NCBI RefSeq assembly: GCF_000421825.1 | Contig: NZ_ATXT01000014.1 | Coordinates: 248,001 to 312,000 of the forward strand | Source: Humibacter albus DSM 18994 | GTDB taxonomy: Bacteria; Actinomycetota; Actinomycetes; Actinomycetales; Microbacteriaceae | Direction of reading: 5' to 3' | Length of the DNA stretch: 64,000 bases | Part shown: positions 16,329 to 24,635 of the stretch, piece after piece | Numbering within the stretch: the stretch's first letter is position 1 | Layout of the letters: the number at the start of each line of letters is the position of its first letter | The notes under the pieces: generated by a model | Told to the model about the DNA's origin: nothing | Seen by the model: the letters and a program-made list of their open reading frames with translations, nothing else | Databases searched by the model: none | Program-made: the position numbers and the translations under genes

Positions 16329-17744
16329 ATGACGACTGAGCAGATCACCATTCCCGTGGATCGACGCGAACGTGCAGAAGGACTCGGGATACTCGGCGGC
16401 GCTGTCCTCCTCGCAGGCGGGCTGCTCGGCAACTTCGTCTTCGGCGCCTCGGCCATCGTGCTGCCGGCGATCGAGAAGGACCTCCGCATCGGCACCGCGG
16501 TCGGGAGCCTGTTCGTCGCGCTCTTCTCGCTCGGCTTCGCCGTGGCACTCGTCTTCGGTGGCCGGCTCGGCGACCGATACGGGCGCCGTCGCATCTTCAT
16601 CATCGGTCTGGCCGCGTTCGCGCTGTCGTCGATCGCGGTCGCACTGGCGCCCGCTGTCCTCGTGCTGCTCGTGGCGAGAATCCTGCAAGGGATCATGGTG
16701 GGGCTCCTCTTTCCCCAGGTGCTCGCGACCATCCAACACCACTCCACCGGCGCGGCTCGCGCGCGCTGGCTCGCGGCGTACGCGGCTGTGATCGGCGGCG
16801 GCACGACGCTGGGGCAGATCCTGGGCGGTGCCCTGGTCAGCGTCGACTGGGGTGGCACCGGGTGGCGCCAGGTCTTCGTGCTCGTCGCACTGCTGTGCGC
16901 GGTGGTGGCGGGACTCTGCGGGGCGGTCCCGAAGACCCGGTCGGAGCATCCTGTCGGCACCGACGTGCCGGGCGCCCTCCTCTTCGGCGCGGGGATCGCC
17001 GCCGTGCTCCTGCCGCTCGCTCTCGGGCCGCAGTCGGGCTGGCCGTGGTGGTCGTATGCGGCGATCGCGGCGGCCGTACTGCTGCTCGCCGCCTTCGCGG
17101 TGCTGCAACGGCGCGGCGACCCGGCCCGCGTTCTCATGCCTCCGGCAGCGCTCCGTGAGCCCGAGCTCGTGCTCGGCCTCACGCTCGCCGTGCTCTTCTT
17201 CGCCGGGTACGGCGCGTTCGTGTACTACTTCTCGGTCTCGTTCGAAGAGGGGCTCGGCATGTCCGCGTTCAGCGTCGCCTTGTCGCTCGCGCCGTTCGCG
17301 ATCGGCTTCATCGCGGCAAGCCTGGTCGTTCCGCGGATCGCGGGGCGGTTCGGTCCCGTGCGCACCATGCTGGCAGGTGCCATCGCCCAGGCCGTGCTGC
17401 TGGGTCTGATCGCCCTGCTCGTCTTCGCGCTGTGGCCGCATCCGTGGCAATGGATGCTTCAGCCAGCCCTGATCCTGATGGGCGTCGCCCAGGCGTTCAT
17501 GTACGGGCCGCTCATCGGCACGGTGATGGGCGCGATGCCCAGACACCTCGCGGGACTCGCCAGCGGCCTCTTCGCCACGGCGCAGCAGGTGGCGATTGCG
17601 CTCGGAGTCGCCGCGTTCGGCGCGCTCTACGGGGCGTTCGCCCTGCACGGCCCGGCAGGTTTCGTCTGCTGCGCGGTGCTCCAGGCCGCCGTCGCGCTGG
17701 TGTTCGCCGCCGTGCTGCCGCGCTTGCGGAAGGTGGCGCGCTGA
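16329..17744 (+). CDS. MFS drug-efflux-type transporter (DHA2-like)
   Basis: Membrane exporter of 471 residues with 12-14 hydrophobic helices. The MFS motif A loop is seen as GGRLGDRYGRRRIF near residue 78, and motif C-like proline/glycine pattern follows in helix 5 (IGGGTTLGQILGGAL). The adjacent divergent regulator suggests inducible efflux of a small hydrophobic compound. Substrate cannot be read from the sequence. Confidence 0.82.
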   Translation: MTTEQITIPVDRRERAEGLGILGGAVLLAGGLLGNFVFGASAIVLPAIEKDLRIGTAVGSLFVALFSLGFAVALVFGGRLGDRYGRRRIFIIGLAAFALSSIAVALAPAVLVLLVARILQGIMVGLLFPQVLATIQHHSTGAARARWLAAYAAVIGGGTTLGQILGGALVSVDWGGTGWRQVFVLVALLCAVVAGLCGAVPKTRSEHPVGTDVPGALLFGAGIAAVLLPLALGPQSGWPWWSYAAIAAAVLLLAAFAVLQRRGDPARVLMPPAALREPELVLGLTLAVLFFAGYGAFVYYFSVSFEEGLGMSAFSVALSLAPFAIGFIAASLVVPRIAGRFGPVRTMLAGAIAQAVLLGLIALLVFALWPHPWQWMLQPALILMGVAQAFMYGPLIGTVMGAMPRHLAGLASGLFATAQQVAIALGVAAFGALYGAFALHGPAGFVCCAVLQAAVALVFAAVLPRLRKVAR

Positions 17745-17823
17745 GTACGGGCTTGATCGAGGCGGCGGTTCCTCGCAGCGCCGCACCCGCCAGATGCATT
17801 TTCACAGGAGGTGATGCATACTT

Positions 17824-17835
17824 GGTCAACTGACC
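17824..17835. promoter_or_regulatory. Candidate TetR operator
   Basis: GGTCA-AC-TGACC forms a perfect 5-bp inverted repeat about 110 bp upstream of the TetR gene, within a 200-bp gap otherwise without a gene. TetR proteins often bind such palindromes at their own promoters; the assignment is positional. Confidence 0.35.
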
Positions 17836-17944
17836 CACTTCGCTTCGGCACGCCGGGCGCGCGGTCACTCCCGACAGTTTCCGCCCGATGAAGAGCAGGA
17901 GCGCGCATGCAGCACGTCGTCGATACTCCCGAGGGAACCGTGCC

Positions 17945-18622
17945 ATGACGCGCATGTCCGTTGCCGAACGCCGCGTCGCCTTGGTGGAAGCCGCGTTGCG
18001 GGTGATCGCTCGTGACGGCGTCGCGGCGGCCACGACGCGCGCGATCGCCGGCGAGGCCGGCATGCCGCAGGCATCCTTCCACTACGCGTTCGTCTCCAGG
18101 GATGAGCTCATGGGTGAGGTCATCGCCCACGTGGTCGCGGGGGAGGAGCGGTCCGTGCTGCCGGCGATGACACCGGCATCCGCCCCGTCCGACATGCGTG
18201 AGGCGCTGCGCGTGGGCCTCGAGCACTATCTCGCCGGGGTGCAGGCGGATCCCGAACGCGAGCGCGCCATGTTCGAGCTCGCGCAGTACGCCCAGCGCAC
18301 GCCAGGTGCCGAGGGTCTCGCGCGAACGCAGTACGAGAGCTACTTCACACTCGCGCAGTCGGCGCTGCGTGCGGCGGCCGACCTGGTCGGCGCCCGATGG
18401 AGCGAGCCTGTCGAAAACGTGGCCGAGCTGCTGGTCGGCCTCACCGACGGGCTGACCTCCACCTGGCTGGCGACGCGCGATGACGCCGCTGCGCACCGGC
18501 TCGTCGAGTTCACCGCGGATGCCGTCGCCCGGCTCAGCCTGCCCGACCCGAGCGCGAGCCGCACCAGTGCGCCTGGTGAGCGCGCACACAGCACGCGTGA
18601 GCGGGACGAGGCACGCGCATGA
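17945..18622 (+). CDS. TetR family transcriptional regulator
   Basis: A 225-residue regulator. The N-terminal HTH (about residues 10-57) reads VEAALRVIARDGVAAATTRAIAGEAGMPQASFHYAFVSRDEL, standard for TetR. A helical ligand-binding domain follows, and the last ~30 residues are a charged, low-complexity tail. ATG 17945 is chosen as the first ATG that keeps the HTH intact; ATG 17954 is possible. The stop overlaps the next start by 4 bp, so regulator, transporter, PLP enzyme and flavoprotein form one operon. Confidence 0.85.
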   Translation: MTRMSVAERRVALVEAALRVIARDGVAAATTRAIAGEAGMPQASFHYAFVSRDELMGEVIAHVVAGEERSVLPAMTPASAPSDMREALRVGLEHYLAGVQADPERERAMFELAQYAQRTPGAEGLARTQYESYFTLAQSALRAAADLVGARWSEPVENVAELLVGLTDGLTSTWLATRDDAAAHRLVEFTADAVARLSLPDPSASRTSAPGERAHSTRERDEARA

Positions 18623-19896
18623 GCGCCGACGGCGTGACAGCCTCCGGCGCGTCGACGACGGTCGCGGTCTTCGCCGAGCCGGTGCGCCGCGTCGGCGGGG
18701 GCTGGATCGCCGCGTTCGCGCTCGCCTGGTTCGGCGTCTGGATGGCGCAGCTCACCCCGGTGCAGCTGTTGCTCCCCGCACAGATCCAAGACCGGCTGAA
18801 GACCGACGACTGGGTGCAGAACGTGATCGCGTTCGGCATCATCTCCGGCATCTCGGCGCTCTGCGCGATCGTCGCATTCCCCGTCACGGGTGCCCTCTCC
18901 GACCGCACGACGAGCCGCTTCGGCCGGCGCCGCCCGTGGATCGCGGCGGGCGCCGCGATCTTCGCCCTCTCCCTCCTGCTTCTCGGGCTCCAAACCACCA
19001 TGGTGGGCATCGGCGTGTTCTGGTGCCTCGCCCTGATCGGCTTCTGCGTGCTGACCGCCGCGCTCACGGCCACGATCAGCGACCAGATTCCGGTCGACCA
19101 GCGCGGATACGTCTCCGGCTGGCTCTCCGCACCGCAGGCGGTCGGCACGATCGCCGGCATCATGCTCGTCACGCTGCTCGCTCTCGGCACGTTCATCGGC
19201 TACACGGCCATGGCGGTGCTGCTGGTGATCTTCGTCATCCCGTTCCTCTTCATCCCCGACGCCGTGCTGAGGCCCGAGCAGCGCGCGCCCTGGTCGTTGC
19301 GCGTCATGATCGACTCGCTCTGGATCAGCCCCAAGCGCTATCCGGACTTCGGCTGGACCCTGCTCAGCCGCGTGCTCGTCAATTTCGGCAACGCGTTCGG
19401 CACGAGCCTGCTCCTGTACTTTCTGGAATTCGGTCTGGGCGACAAGCACGCCCAAGACGACCTCATCGTTCTCGTGCTCATCTACATGGTGTTCGTGATT
19501 CTCGCCGCACTCGTGTTCGGCAGGCTCTCCGACGCCCTTGGCCGCCGCAAGGCCTTCGTCTTCCTGGCCTCGAGTCTGCAGGCGCTCGCCGCGATCATCC
19601 TCGCCATCGTCCCGCTGTTCAGCGTGGCCATGGTGGCCGCCGGGCTGCTCGGACTGGGCTACGGATGCTTTCTGGCGGTCGACCAGGCGCTGGCCACCCA
19701 GGTGCTCCCCGACCCCGAGACCCGGGGCAAGGACCTCGGCATCATGAACATCGCCACGGCGGTGCCGCAGGCGGCGGCGCCCCTGCTCGGCGCGTTCCTG
19801 GTGTTCGTCGCCGGCTTCGCCGGCCTCTTCTTCACGGCCGCCGTGTTCGCGTTCGCGGGCGCCCTGGCCGTCTCTCGAGTGAAAGCGGTGCGCTGA
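18619..19896 (+). CDS. MFS transporter, SLC45/GPH-sugar-porter-like
   Basis: A 425-residue membrane transporter with about 12 helices. The loop GALSDRTTSRFGRRRPWIAAGA (near residue 95) is the version of motif A seen in sugar-cation/SLC45-type porters, and FGRLSDALGRRKAF near residue 296 is the second-half copy. A cytoplasmic N-terminal tail precedes helix 1. Overlaps both neighbours (ATGA at 18619; stop shares a base with the next ATG). Co-transcription with a PLP enzyme and an aldonolactone oxidase-like enzyme suggests import or export of their substrate or product. Confidence 0.78.
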   Translation: MSADGVTASGASTTVAVFAEPVRRVGGGWIAAFALAWFGVWMAQLTPVQLLLPAQIQDRLKTDDWVQNVIAFGIISGISALCAIVAFPVTGALSDRTTSRFGRRRPWIAAGAAIFALSLLLLGLQTTMVGIGVFWCLALIGFCVLTAALTATISDQIPVDQRGYVSGWLSAPQAVGTIAGIMLVTLLALGTFIGYTAMAVLLVIFVIPFLFIPDAVLRPEQRAPWSLRVMIDSLWISPKRYPDFGWTLLSRVLVNFGNAFGTSLLLYFLEFGLGDKHAQDDLIVLVLIYMVFVILAALVFGRLSDALGRRKAFVFLASSLQALAAIILAIVPLFSVAMVAAGLLGLGYGCFLAVDQALATQVLPDPETRGKDLGIMNIATAVPQAAAPLLGAFLVFVAGFAGLFFTAAVFAFAGALAVSRVKAVR

Positions 19897-21158
19897 TGCA
19901 GAACCCGATCGACCTGAGCCTGCCGCCGACGGCCTCCCGCCGCCGATGGGGCAATCCGGCCCTGTACTGGCCGTCGTTGAGCGCGACGACCGCGCAGCTG
20001 GACGCGCCGGTCGCGGTCCTCGAGCTGGACGCGCTGCGCGCCAACGCCCACGACATGCTGAGCAGGGCGGCGGGCACGCCGATCCGGATCGCGTCGAAGT
20101 CCGTACGGGTGCGCGCCGTGGTGGATGCAGCGCTGCAACTCCCCGGGTTCCGCGGCGTTCTCGCATACACGCTGGCGGAGGCGCTCTGGCTCGCCGAAGG
20201 CGACGCCGACCACGCCCCGGTGGAGGATGTCGTCGTCGGCTACCCGAGCACGGATCGCGTCGCGCTGCGGCGCCTGGCGACCACACCCGAGCTCGCGGCG
20301 CGGGTGACCGTCATGGTCGACTCGATCGAGCACCTGGACTTCATCGACGCGACGATCGCTCCCGAGAAGCGCGAGAGCATCCGCATCGCCCTCGAGCTGG
20401 ACGCGTCGTGGATCTCACCGATCGGCCGCATCGGCGTCTTCCGCTCACCCGTGCACACGCCGGAACAGGCGAGCGCGCTCGCCGAATGGATCGCGGCACG
20501 GGCGGGCTTCGACCTCGTGGGGATCATGGCGTACGAGGCCCAGATCGCCGGACAGGGGGATGCCCCGCGCGGCCGACCCGCCTACGCCGCCACGGTGCGC
20601 TGGATGCAGCGCAATTCCAAGGCGGAGCTGCTGGAGCGGCGCGCTGCGGTGGTCGCCGCGGTGCGCCGGATCGCCGACCTCGAGTTCGTCAACGGAGGTG
20701 GCACGGGCTCGCTCGAGTACACGGCGGCCGATCCGACGGTGACCGAGATCGGTGCCGGCAGCGGCCTGCTCGGCGGTCATCTGTTCGACAACTATCGCTC
20801 GTTCACGCCGGCACCCGCGGCGGCGTTCGCCCTCGACGTCGTGCGCAAGACGCACGAGAGCAGCGCGACGGTGCTCGGTGGCGGCTGGGTGGCATCCGGG
20901 CCCCCCGCCGCCGACCGGCTGCCGCGCGTCGTCTGGCCGACGGGCCTGACCATGGCACCGCGCGAGATGGCGGGGGAGGTGCAGACCCCGCTCACCGGCC
21001 CGAACGCGACGGGTCTGCGCATCGGGGACCGGGTCTGGTTTCGGCACACCAAATCCGGCGAGCTCAGCGAGCACGTGAACGGGTTCTCGCTCGTCGCCGG
21101 TGGCGAGGTGGTCGGCAGCGTTCCGACGTACCGGGGAGAAGGAAAGGCGTTCCTGTGA
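19896..21158 (+). CDS. Fold-type III PLP enzyme (amino acid deaminase/aldolase, D-threonine aldolase-like)
   Basis: A 420-residue member of the alanine-racemase-N/D-threonine-aldolase class. The PLP lysine is probably in PIRIASKSVRVRAVV near residue 67. An (alpha/beta)8 barrel follows, with LEFVNGGGTGSLEYTA and VTEIGAGSGLLGGHLFD as glycine-rich phosphate-binding loops; the C-terminal DSD1-type domain includes GDRVWFRHTKSGELSEH, where His may bind metal. Related proteins act on D-serine or D-threonine. The start ATG shares one base with the preceding stop. The exact substrate is not known. Confidence 0.78.
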   Translation: MQNPIDLSLPPTASRRRWGNPALYWPSLSATTAQLDAPVAVLELDALRANAHDMLSRAAGTPIRIASKSVRVRAVVDAALQLPGFRGVLAYTLAEALWLAEGDADHAPVEDVVVGYPSTDRVALRRLATTPELAARVTVMVDSIEHLDFIDATIAPEKRESIRIALELDASWISPIGRIGVFRSPVHTPEQASALAEWIAARAGFDLVGIMAYEAQIAGQGDAPRGRPAYAATVRWMQRNSKAELLERRAAVVAAVRRIADLEFVNGGGTGSLEYTAADPTVTEIGAGSGLLGGHLFDNYRSFTPAPAAAFALDVVRKTHESSATVLGGGWVASGPPAADRLPRVVWPTGLTMAPREMAGEVQTPLTGPNATGLRIGDRVWFRHTKSGELSEHVNGFSLVAGGEVVGSVPTYRGEGKAFL

Positions 21159-22483
21159 CCGCCACGGGTGCGGTGTGGCGCAACTGGGGCCGCAGCGAGA
21201 AGATCAGACCCGCGCACGTCGAGCGCCCCAAAGACGTCGGCGCCGTGCAGCGCGCCGTCGCCTCCGCCGCGTCCCGCGGGCTGCATGTCAAGCCGGTGGG
21301 CGCCGGCCACAGCTTCTCCGGCATCGCCGTCGCGCCCGGCGTGCAGCTCGATCTGCACGAGCTGAGCGGCGTGATCGCCGTGGATGCGGCATCCGGTCGC
21401 GTCACACTAGGCGCGGGTACGAACCTCTACCGGCTGCCGGAACTGCTGAAGCCCTACGGCCTCGCGATGGAGAACATGGGCGACATCGACCGGCAGACCA
21501 TCGCCGGCGCCACCGCCACCGGCACGCACGGCACCGGTGGGCGCTTCGGTGGCCTCGCCACCCAGATCGTCGGTGCCGCGCTCGTCACGGGCGACGGCTC
21601 CGTGCTTCGGGTGGACGAGAGAGAGAACGCCGAGCTCCTGCCCGCGGTTCGCCTCGGTCTCGGAGCCCTCGGCGTTCTGGTGGAGATCACGCTGCAGTGC
21701 GTGCCCGAATTCCTGTTGCACGCCGTCGAACGCGCCGAGCCGCTCGAGGATGTGCTGGATGCCTACGGCGAACGTTCGCTAAGCGACGACCACTTCGAGT
21801 TCTACTGGTTCCCGCACACCGACGTCGCCGTGACGAAGACGAACACCCGGCTTCCCTTTGACGCCGCGCGCCGACCGCGCGCGCCCTTCGGCGCCTGGGT
21901 CGACGACGAACTGGTCTCCAACGGCGTCTACCGCGCCATCTGCGCGCTCGGCACGGCGCTGCCACCGCTCGTGCCCCCGGTGAACCGCCTCGCCGCACGC
22001 CTGATGGGCCACGGCGAGTTCACCGATCACTCGGCGAAGGTCTTCGTGAGCGATCGCGCCGTGAGATTCCGCGAGATGGAGTACGCACTGCCGCGCGAGA
22101 CGGTGCCGTCCGCGTTGCGCGAGGTCGAGCAACTCATCCGCCGCCGCGACTGGCGCATCTCGTTCCCGGTCGAAGTCCGCTCCGCCGCGGCGGACGACAA
22201 CTGGATGTCCACGGCGTACGGCCGCGAGACCGGCTACATTGCTGTGCATCGTTACTTCAGGGAGAACCCCACCGAGTACTTCGCCGCGGTCGAGGAGATT
22301 ATGCGCGCTCATGACGGCCGTCCGCACTGGGGCAAGATGCACACGCGCCGGGCGGAGGACCTCAGACCGGCGTACCCGAGGTTCGACGAGTTCCTCGCCG
22401 TGCGCGAGAGGCTGGATCCCGCCGGCGTCTTCGAGAACCGCTACCTGCGCTCGGTGCTGGGCCCCGTCGGCGTCACGGTCTGA
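21155..22483 (+). CDS. FAD-linked D-arabinono-1,4-lactone oxidase-like protein
   Basis: A vanillyl-alcohol-oxidase-superfamily flavoenzyme of 442 residues. The PCMH FAD-binding domain fills the N-terminal half: KPVGAGHSFSGIAVAPG (His is the usual site of covalent FAD attachment), then GDIDRQTIAGATATGTHGTG. The ALO C-terminal domain ends with HWGKMHTRRAEDLRPAYPRFDEFLAVRERLDPAGVFENRYL. It starts at GTG 21155, overlapping the PLP gene by 4 bp after GGGGAGAAGG. It oxidises an aldonolactone or a sugar alcohol; pairing with a D-amino-acid-type enzyme has no pathway that I know. Confidence 0.85.
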   Translation: MTATGAVWRNWGRSEKIRPAHVERPKDVGAVQRAVASAASRGLHVKPVGAGHSFSGIAVAPGVQLDLHELSGVIAVDAASGRVTLGAGTNLYRLPELLKPYGLAMENMGDIDRQTIAGATATGTHGTGGRFGGLATQIVGAALVTGDGSVLRVDERENAELLPAVRLGLGALGVLVEITLQCVPEFLLHAVERAEPLEDVLDAYGERSLSDDHFEFYWFPHTDVAVTKTNTRLPFDAARRPRAPFGAWVDDELVSNGVYRAICALGTALPPLVPPVNRLAARLMGHGEFTDHSAKVFVSDRAVRFREMEYALPRETVPSALREVEQLIRRRDWRISFPVEVRSAAADDNWMSTAYGRETGYIAVHRYFRENPTEYFAAVEEIMRAHDGRPHWGKMHTRRAEDLRPAYPRFDEFLAVRERLDPAGVFENRYLRSVLGPVGVTV

Positions 22484-22667
22484 GCCGAGTGCGCAGGGCG
22501 CGCGGACGCCCGTGCGCGACGCCTCCTCGGCATCGCCCGTGCCGTTGCTTCGAGAGTCGTGGGAACAGCCCGAGAGTGAGAAGACCGGCCGGTAGGATGG
22601 CCGGGTATCGCGCTTCGGAACAAGCGGTTTCGACGCGTCCCATCGGTTACCCGAGGAGTTGCCCGCC

Positions 22668-23234
22668 ATGGAATGGCTGATCCCCGTCGTCATCATCGTC
22701 GTGATCCTGGCGATCATCGGAATCTACTTCTGGGCGACCTACAACTCGCTGGTCACGCTCAACGTGCGGGTGGACGAGGCGTGGAGCGACATCACCGTGC
22801 AGCTCAAGCGCCGTGCCGACCTCATCCCCAACCTCATCGAGACGGTGAAGGGTTACGCCGCGCACGAGAAGGGCGTCTTCGAAGAGGTCACGAAGGCACG
22901 CGCCGAGACGCTGTCCGCCAGCGGCCCCGCCGAGGCGTCCGTGGCGGAGAACCACATCCAGTCCGCGCTGAAGAGCATCTTCGCCGTGGCGGAGGCGTAC
23001 CCGCAGCTGCAGGCGAGCCAGAACTTCCTGCGACTGCAGTCCGACCTGGTCGACACCGAAGACAAGATCCAGGCGGCGCGCCGCTTCTACAACGGCGGAG
23101 TGCGGGAGTTCAACACGAAGATCAAGGTCTTCCCGAACAACATCTTCGCGAAGCGCCTCGGCTTCACGCAGCGAGACTTCTTCGAGGTCGCCGACGCGAG
23201 CGCCATCGCCGAGCCGCCCCGCGTGCAGTTCTAG
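22668..23234 (+). CDS. LemA family protein
   Basis: A 188-residue protein with one N-terminal transmembrane helix (residues 4-24) and a cytoplasmic or surface four-helix-like domain. The family blocks YNSLVTLNVRVDEAWSDITVQLKRRADLIPNLIETVKGY and QSDLVDTEDKIQAARRFYN...FNTKIKVFPNNI are all present. ATG 22668 is supported by GAGGAG nine nt upstream. It is 18 bp from htpX, the usual lemA-htpX pairing in envelope stress and membrane protein quality control. Confidence 0.92.
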   Translation: MEWLIPVVIIVVILAIIGIYFWATYNSLVTLNVRVDEAWSDITVQLKRRADLIPNLIETVKGYAAHEKGVFEEVTKARAETLSASGPAEASVAENHIQSALKSIFAVAEAYPQLQASQNFLRLQSDLVDTEDKIQAARRFYNGGVREFNTKIKVFPNNIFAKRLGFTQRDFFEVADASAIAEPPRVQF

Positions 23235-23252
23235 CCGCCGCGCGTCCCGTCG

Positions 23253-24158
23253 ATGTATAGGGCGATCGCCGCGAACAAGCGGAACACCGTCTTCATCATT
23301 CTGTTCTTCCTGGTCATCATCGGCCTGATCGGATGGCTGGCGAGCTTCCTGTTCAACAGCTGGGCGATCTTGATCGTCGTCATGATCGTGGCCATCGGCT
23401 ACGCGCTGATCCAGTACTTCGCGGCCTCCGGTCAAGCTGTCATGGCATCCGGAGCTGTGGAGATCCAGAAGGCCGACAATCCGCGGCTGTGGAACACGGT
23501 CGAGAACCTCTCGATCGCCACCGGCACCCCGATGCCGAAGGTCTACATCATCAACGATCCGGCGCCCAACGCGTTCGCCACCGGCAGGGATCCGCAGCAC
23601 GCGGTGGTGGCGGCCACGACCGGGCTGCTCGACATCATGGACGACGCGGAGCTCGAAGGCGTGATGGCTCACGAGCTCGGCCACGTGCGCAACTACGACA
23701 TCCGCGTCTCGATGATCGTGTTCGGGCTCACCGTCGCCGTCGGCCTGATCGCCGACATCCTGCTGCGCATGAGCATGTTCGGCGCGCTCGCCGGCGGGAA
23801 CAACCGCAATAACAACAACAACGGCGGGGGAGGCAACCCGATTCTCCTCATCGTCGGCATCGTGGCACTGGTGCTCGCCCCGCTGATGGCCGCCCTCGTG
23901 CAGATGGCCGTCTCGCGGCAGCGCGAATACCTGGCGGATGCCACGAGTGCGATGACCACGCGCAATCCCGACGAGCTCGCCAGCGCCCTGGCGAAGCTGG
24001 AGCAGTACGGCCGGCCCATGCGCCGCCAGAACTCGTCGATGGCGCACCTCTGGATCGCCAACCCGCTCAAGCCGAGCATGATGAGCCGGCTGTTCTCGAC
24101 GCATCCGCCGATCGATGAGCGGATCGCGAGGCTGAAGAAGATCGGCAGCAGCTTCTGA
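23253..24158 (+). CDS. htpX: Zinc metalloprotease HtpX (M48B)
   Basis: Membrane-embedded protease that degrades misfolded membrane proteins. The 301-aa protein has two N-terminal helices, the zinc motif MAHELGHVRNYD (HExxH near residue 140), a second pair of helices separated by an Asn/Gly-rich loop (NNRNNNNNGGGGN), and the third ligand region SRQREYLADATSA. The final STHPPIDERIARL is typical. The stop codon lies inside an 18-bp tandem repeat. Confidence 0.93.
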   Translation: MYRAIAANKRNTVFIILFFLVIIGLIGWLASFLFNSWAILIVVMIVAIGYALIQYFAASGQAVMASGAVEIQKADNPRLWNTVENLSIATGTPMPKVYIINDPAPNAFATGRDPQHAVVAATTGLLDIMDDAELEGVMAHELGHVRNYDIRVSMIVFGLTVAVGLIADILLRMSMFGALAGGNNRNNNNNGGGGNPILLIVGIVALVLAPLMAALVQMAVSRQREYLADATSAMTTRNPDELASALAKLEQYGRPMRRQNSSMAHLWIANPLKPSMMSRLFSTHPPIDERIARLKKIGSSF

Positions 24159-24193
24159 CGCGCGAACAGCTTCTGACGCGCGAACAGCTTCTG
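24149..24193 (+). repeat. 18-bp tandem repeat across the htpX stop
   Basis: CAGCTTCTGACGCGCGAA occurs at 24149-24166 and again at 24167-24184, with a partial third copy (CAGCTTCTG) to 24193. The first copy includes the htpX stop codon. It looks like replication slippage. Confidence 0.8.
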
Positions 24194-24323
24194 GTGCGGC
24201 AGGTGCGTCGCAGTCCACGCGGCCGAAATACTGCTTGACCTCGCCTCACCGGCGGGTGGAAAGTTGTCTCTGCCCTGACCCCCATCCGCGGGGGATCGGA
24301 GCGTGTGAATGAAGGAGACAACG

Positions 24324-24635
24324 TTGTCCGCTCGTGATACCCCCACGCGAGGCCCGGCGAAGCCCGGTCCGTACGTGGTCGCCGGCATCCTGATCGCCAT
24401 CGCGATCATCATGCCGCTCATCGTGCCCCTCTACGCCTTCGCCGAACCCTCGCTCTGGGGGATCCCGTTCTTCTACTGGTACCAGCTGCTCTGGGTGTTC
24501 ATCGCCTCGGGCCTCCTCGCCCTCGCCTACCTGATCATGCGCAAGGAAGATCGCCGTCGCCGCGAGGTCCTGCGCACGCCAGGCACGACGGCATCCGGCG
24601 ACTCCAACGACAAGACGGACGGAGGCGAACGATGA
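24324..24635 (+). CDS. DUF3311 small membrane protein, partner of a solute symporter
   Basis: A 103-residue protein with two transmembrane helices (PYVVAGILIAIAIIMPLIVPLYAF and FYWYQLLWVFIASGLLALAYLIM) and a charged C-terminal tail, matching DUF3311. I choose TTG 24324 because a perfect AAGGAG lies 6 nt upstream; the in-frame ATG at 24309 lies upstream of that site. The stop overlaps the symporter start by 4 bp. DUF3311 genes regularly precede SSS-family symporters such as corynebacterial MctC, probably as an accessory subunit. Confidence 0.8.
   Translation: MSARDTPTRGPAKPGPYVVAGILIAIAIIMPLIVPLYAFAEPSLWGIPFFYWYQLLWVFIASGLLALAYLIMRKEDRRRREVLRTPGTTASGDSNDKTDGGER

Noticed and set aside
16272-17786. 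Long minus-strand open frame (total 808 codons) extending the HTH regulator upstream through the MFS gene
   Set aside because: The upstream 505 codons are antisense to the MFS gene and read as low-complexity Arg/Glu/His; the regulator has its own ATG with a -10 box.
17814-17891. 25-codon leader peptide ahead of tetR
   Set aside because: AGGAGG lies only 2 nt from the ATG, too close for initiation, and the frame has no attenuator features.
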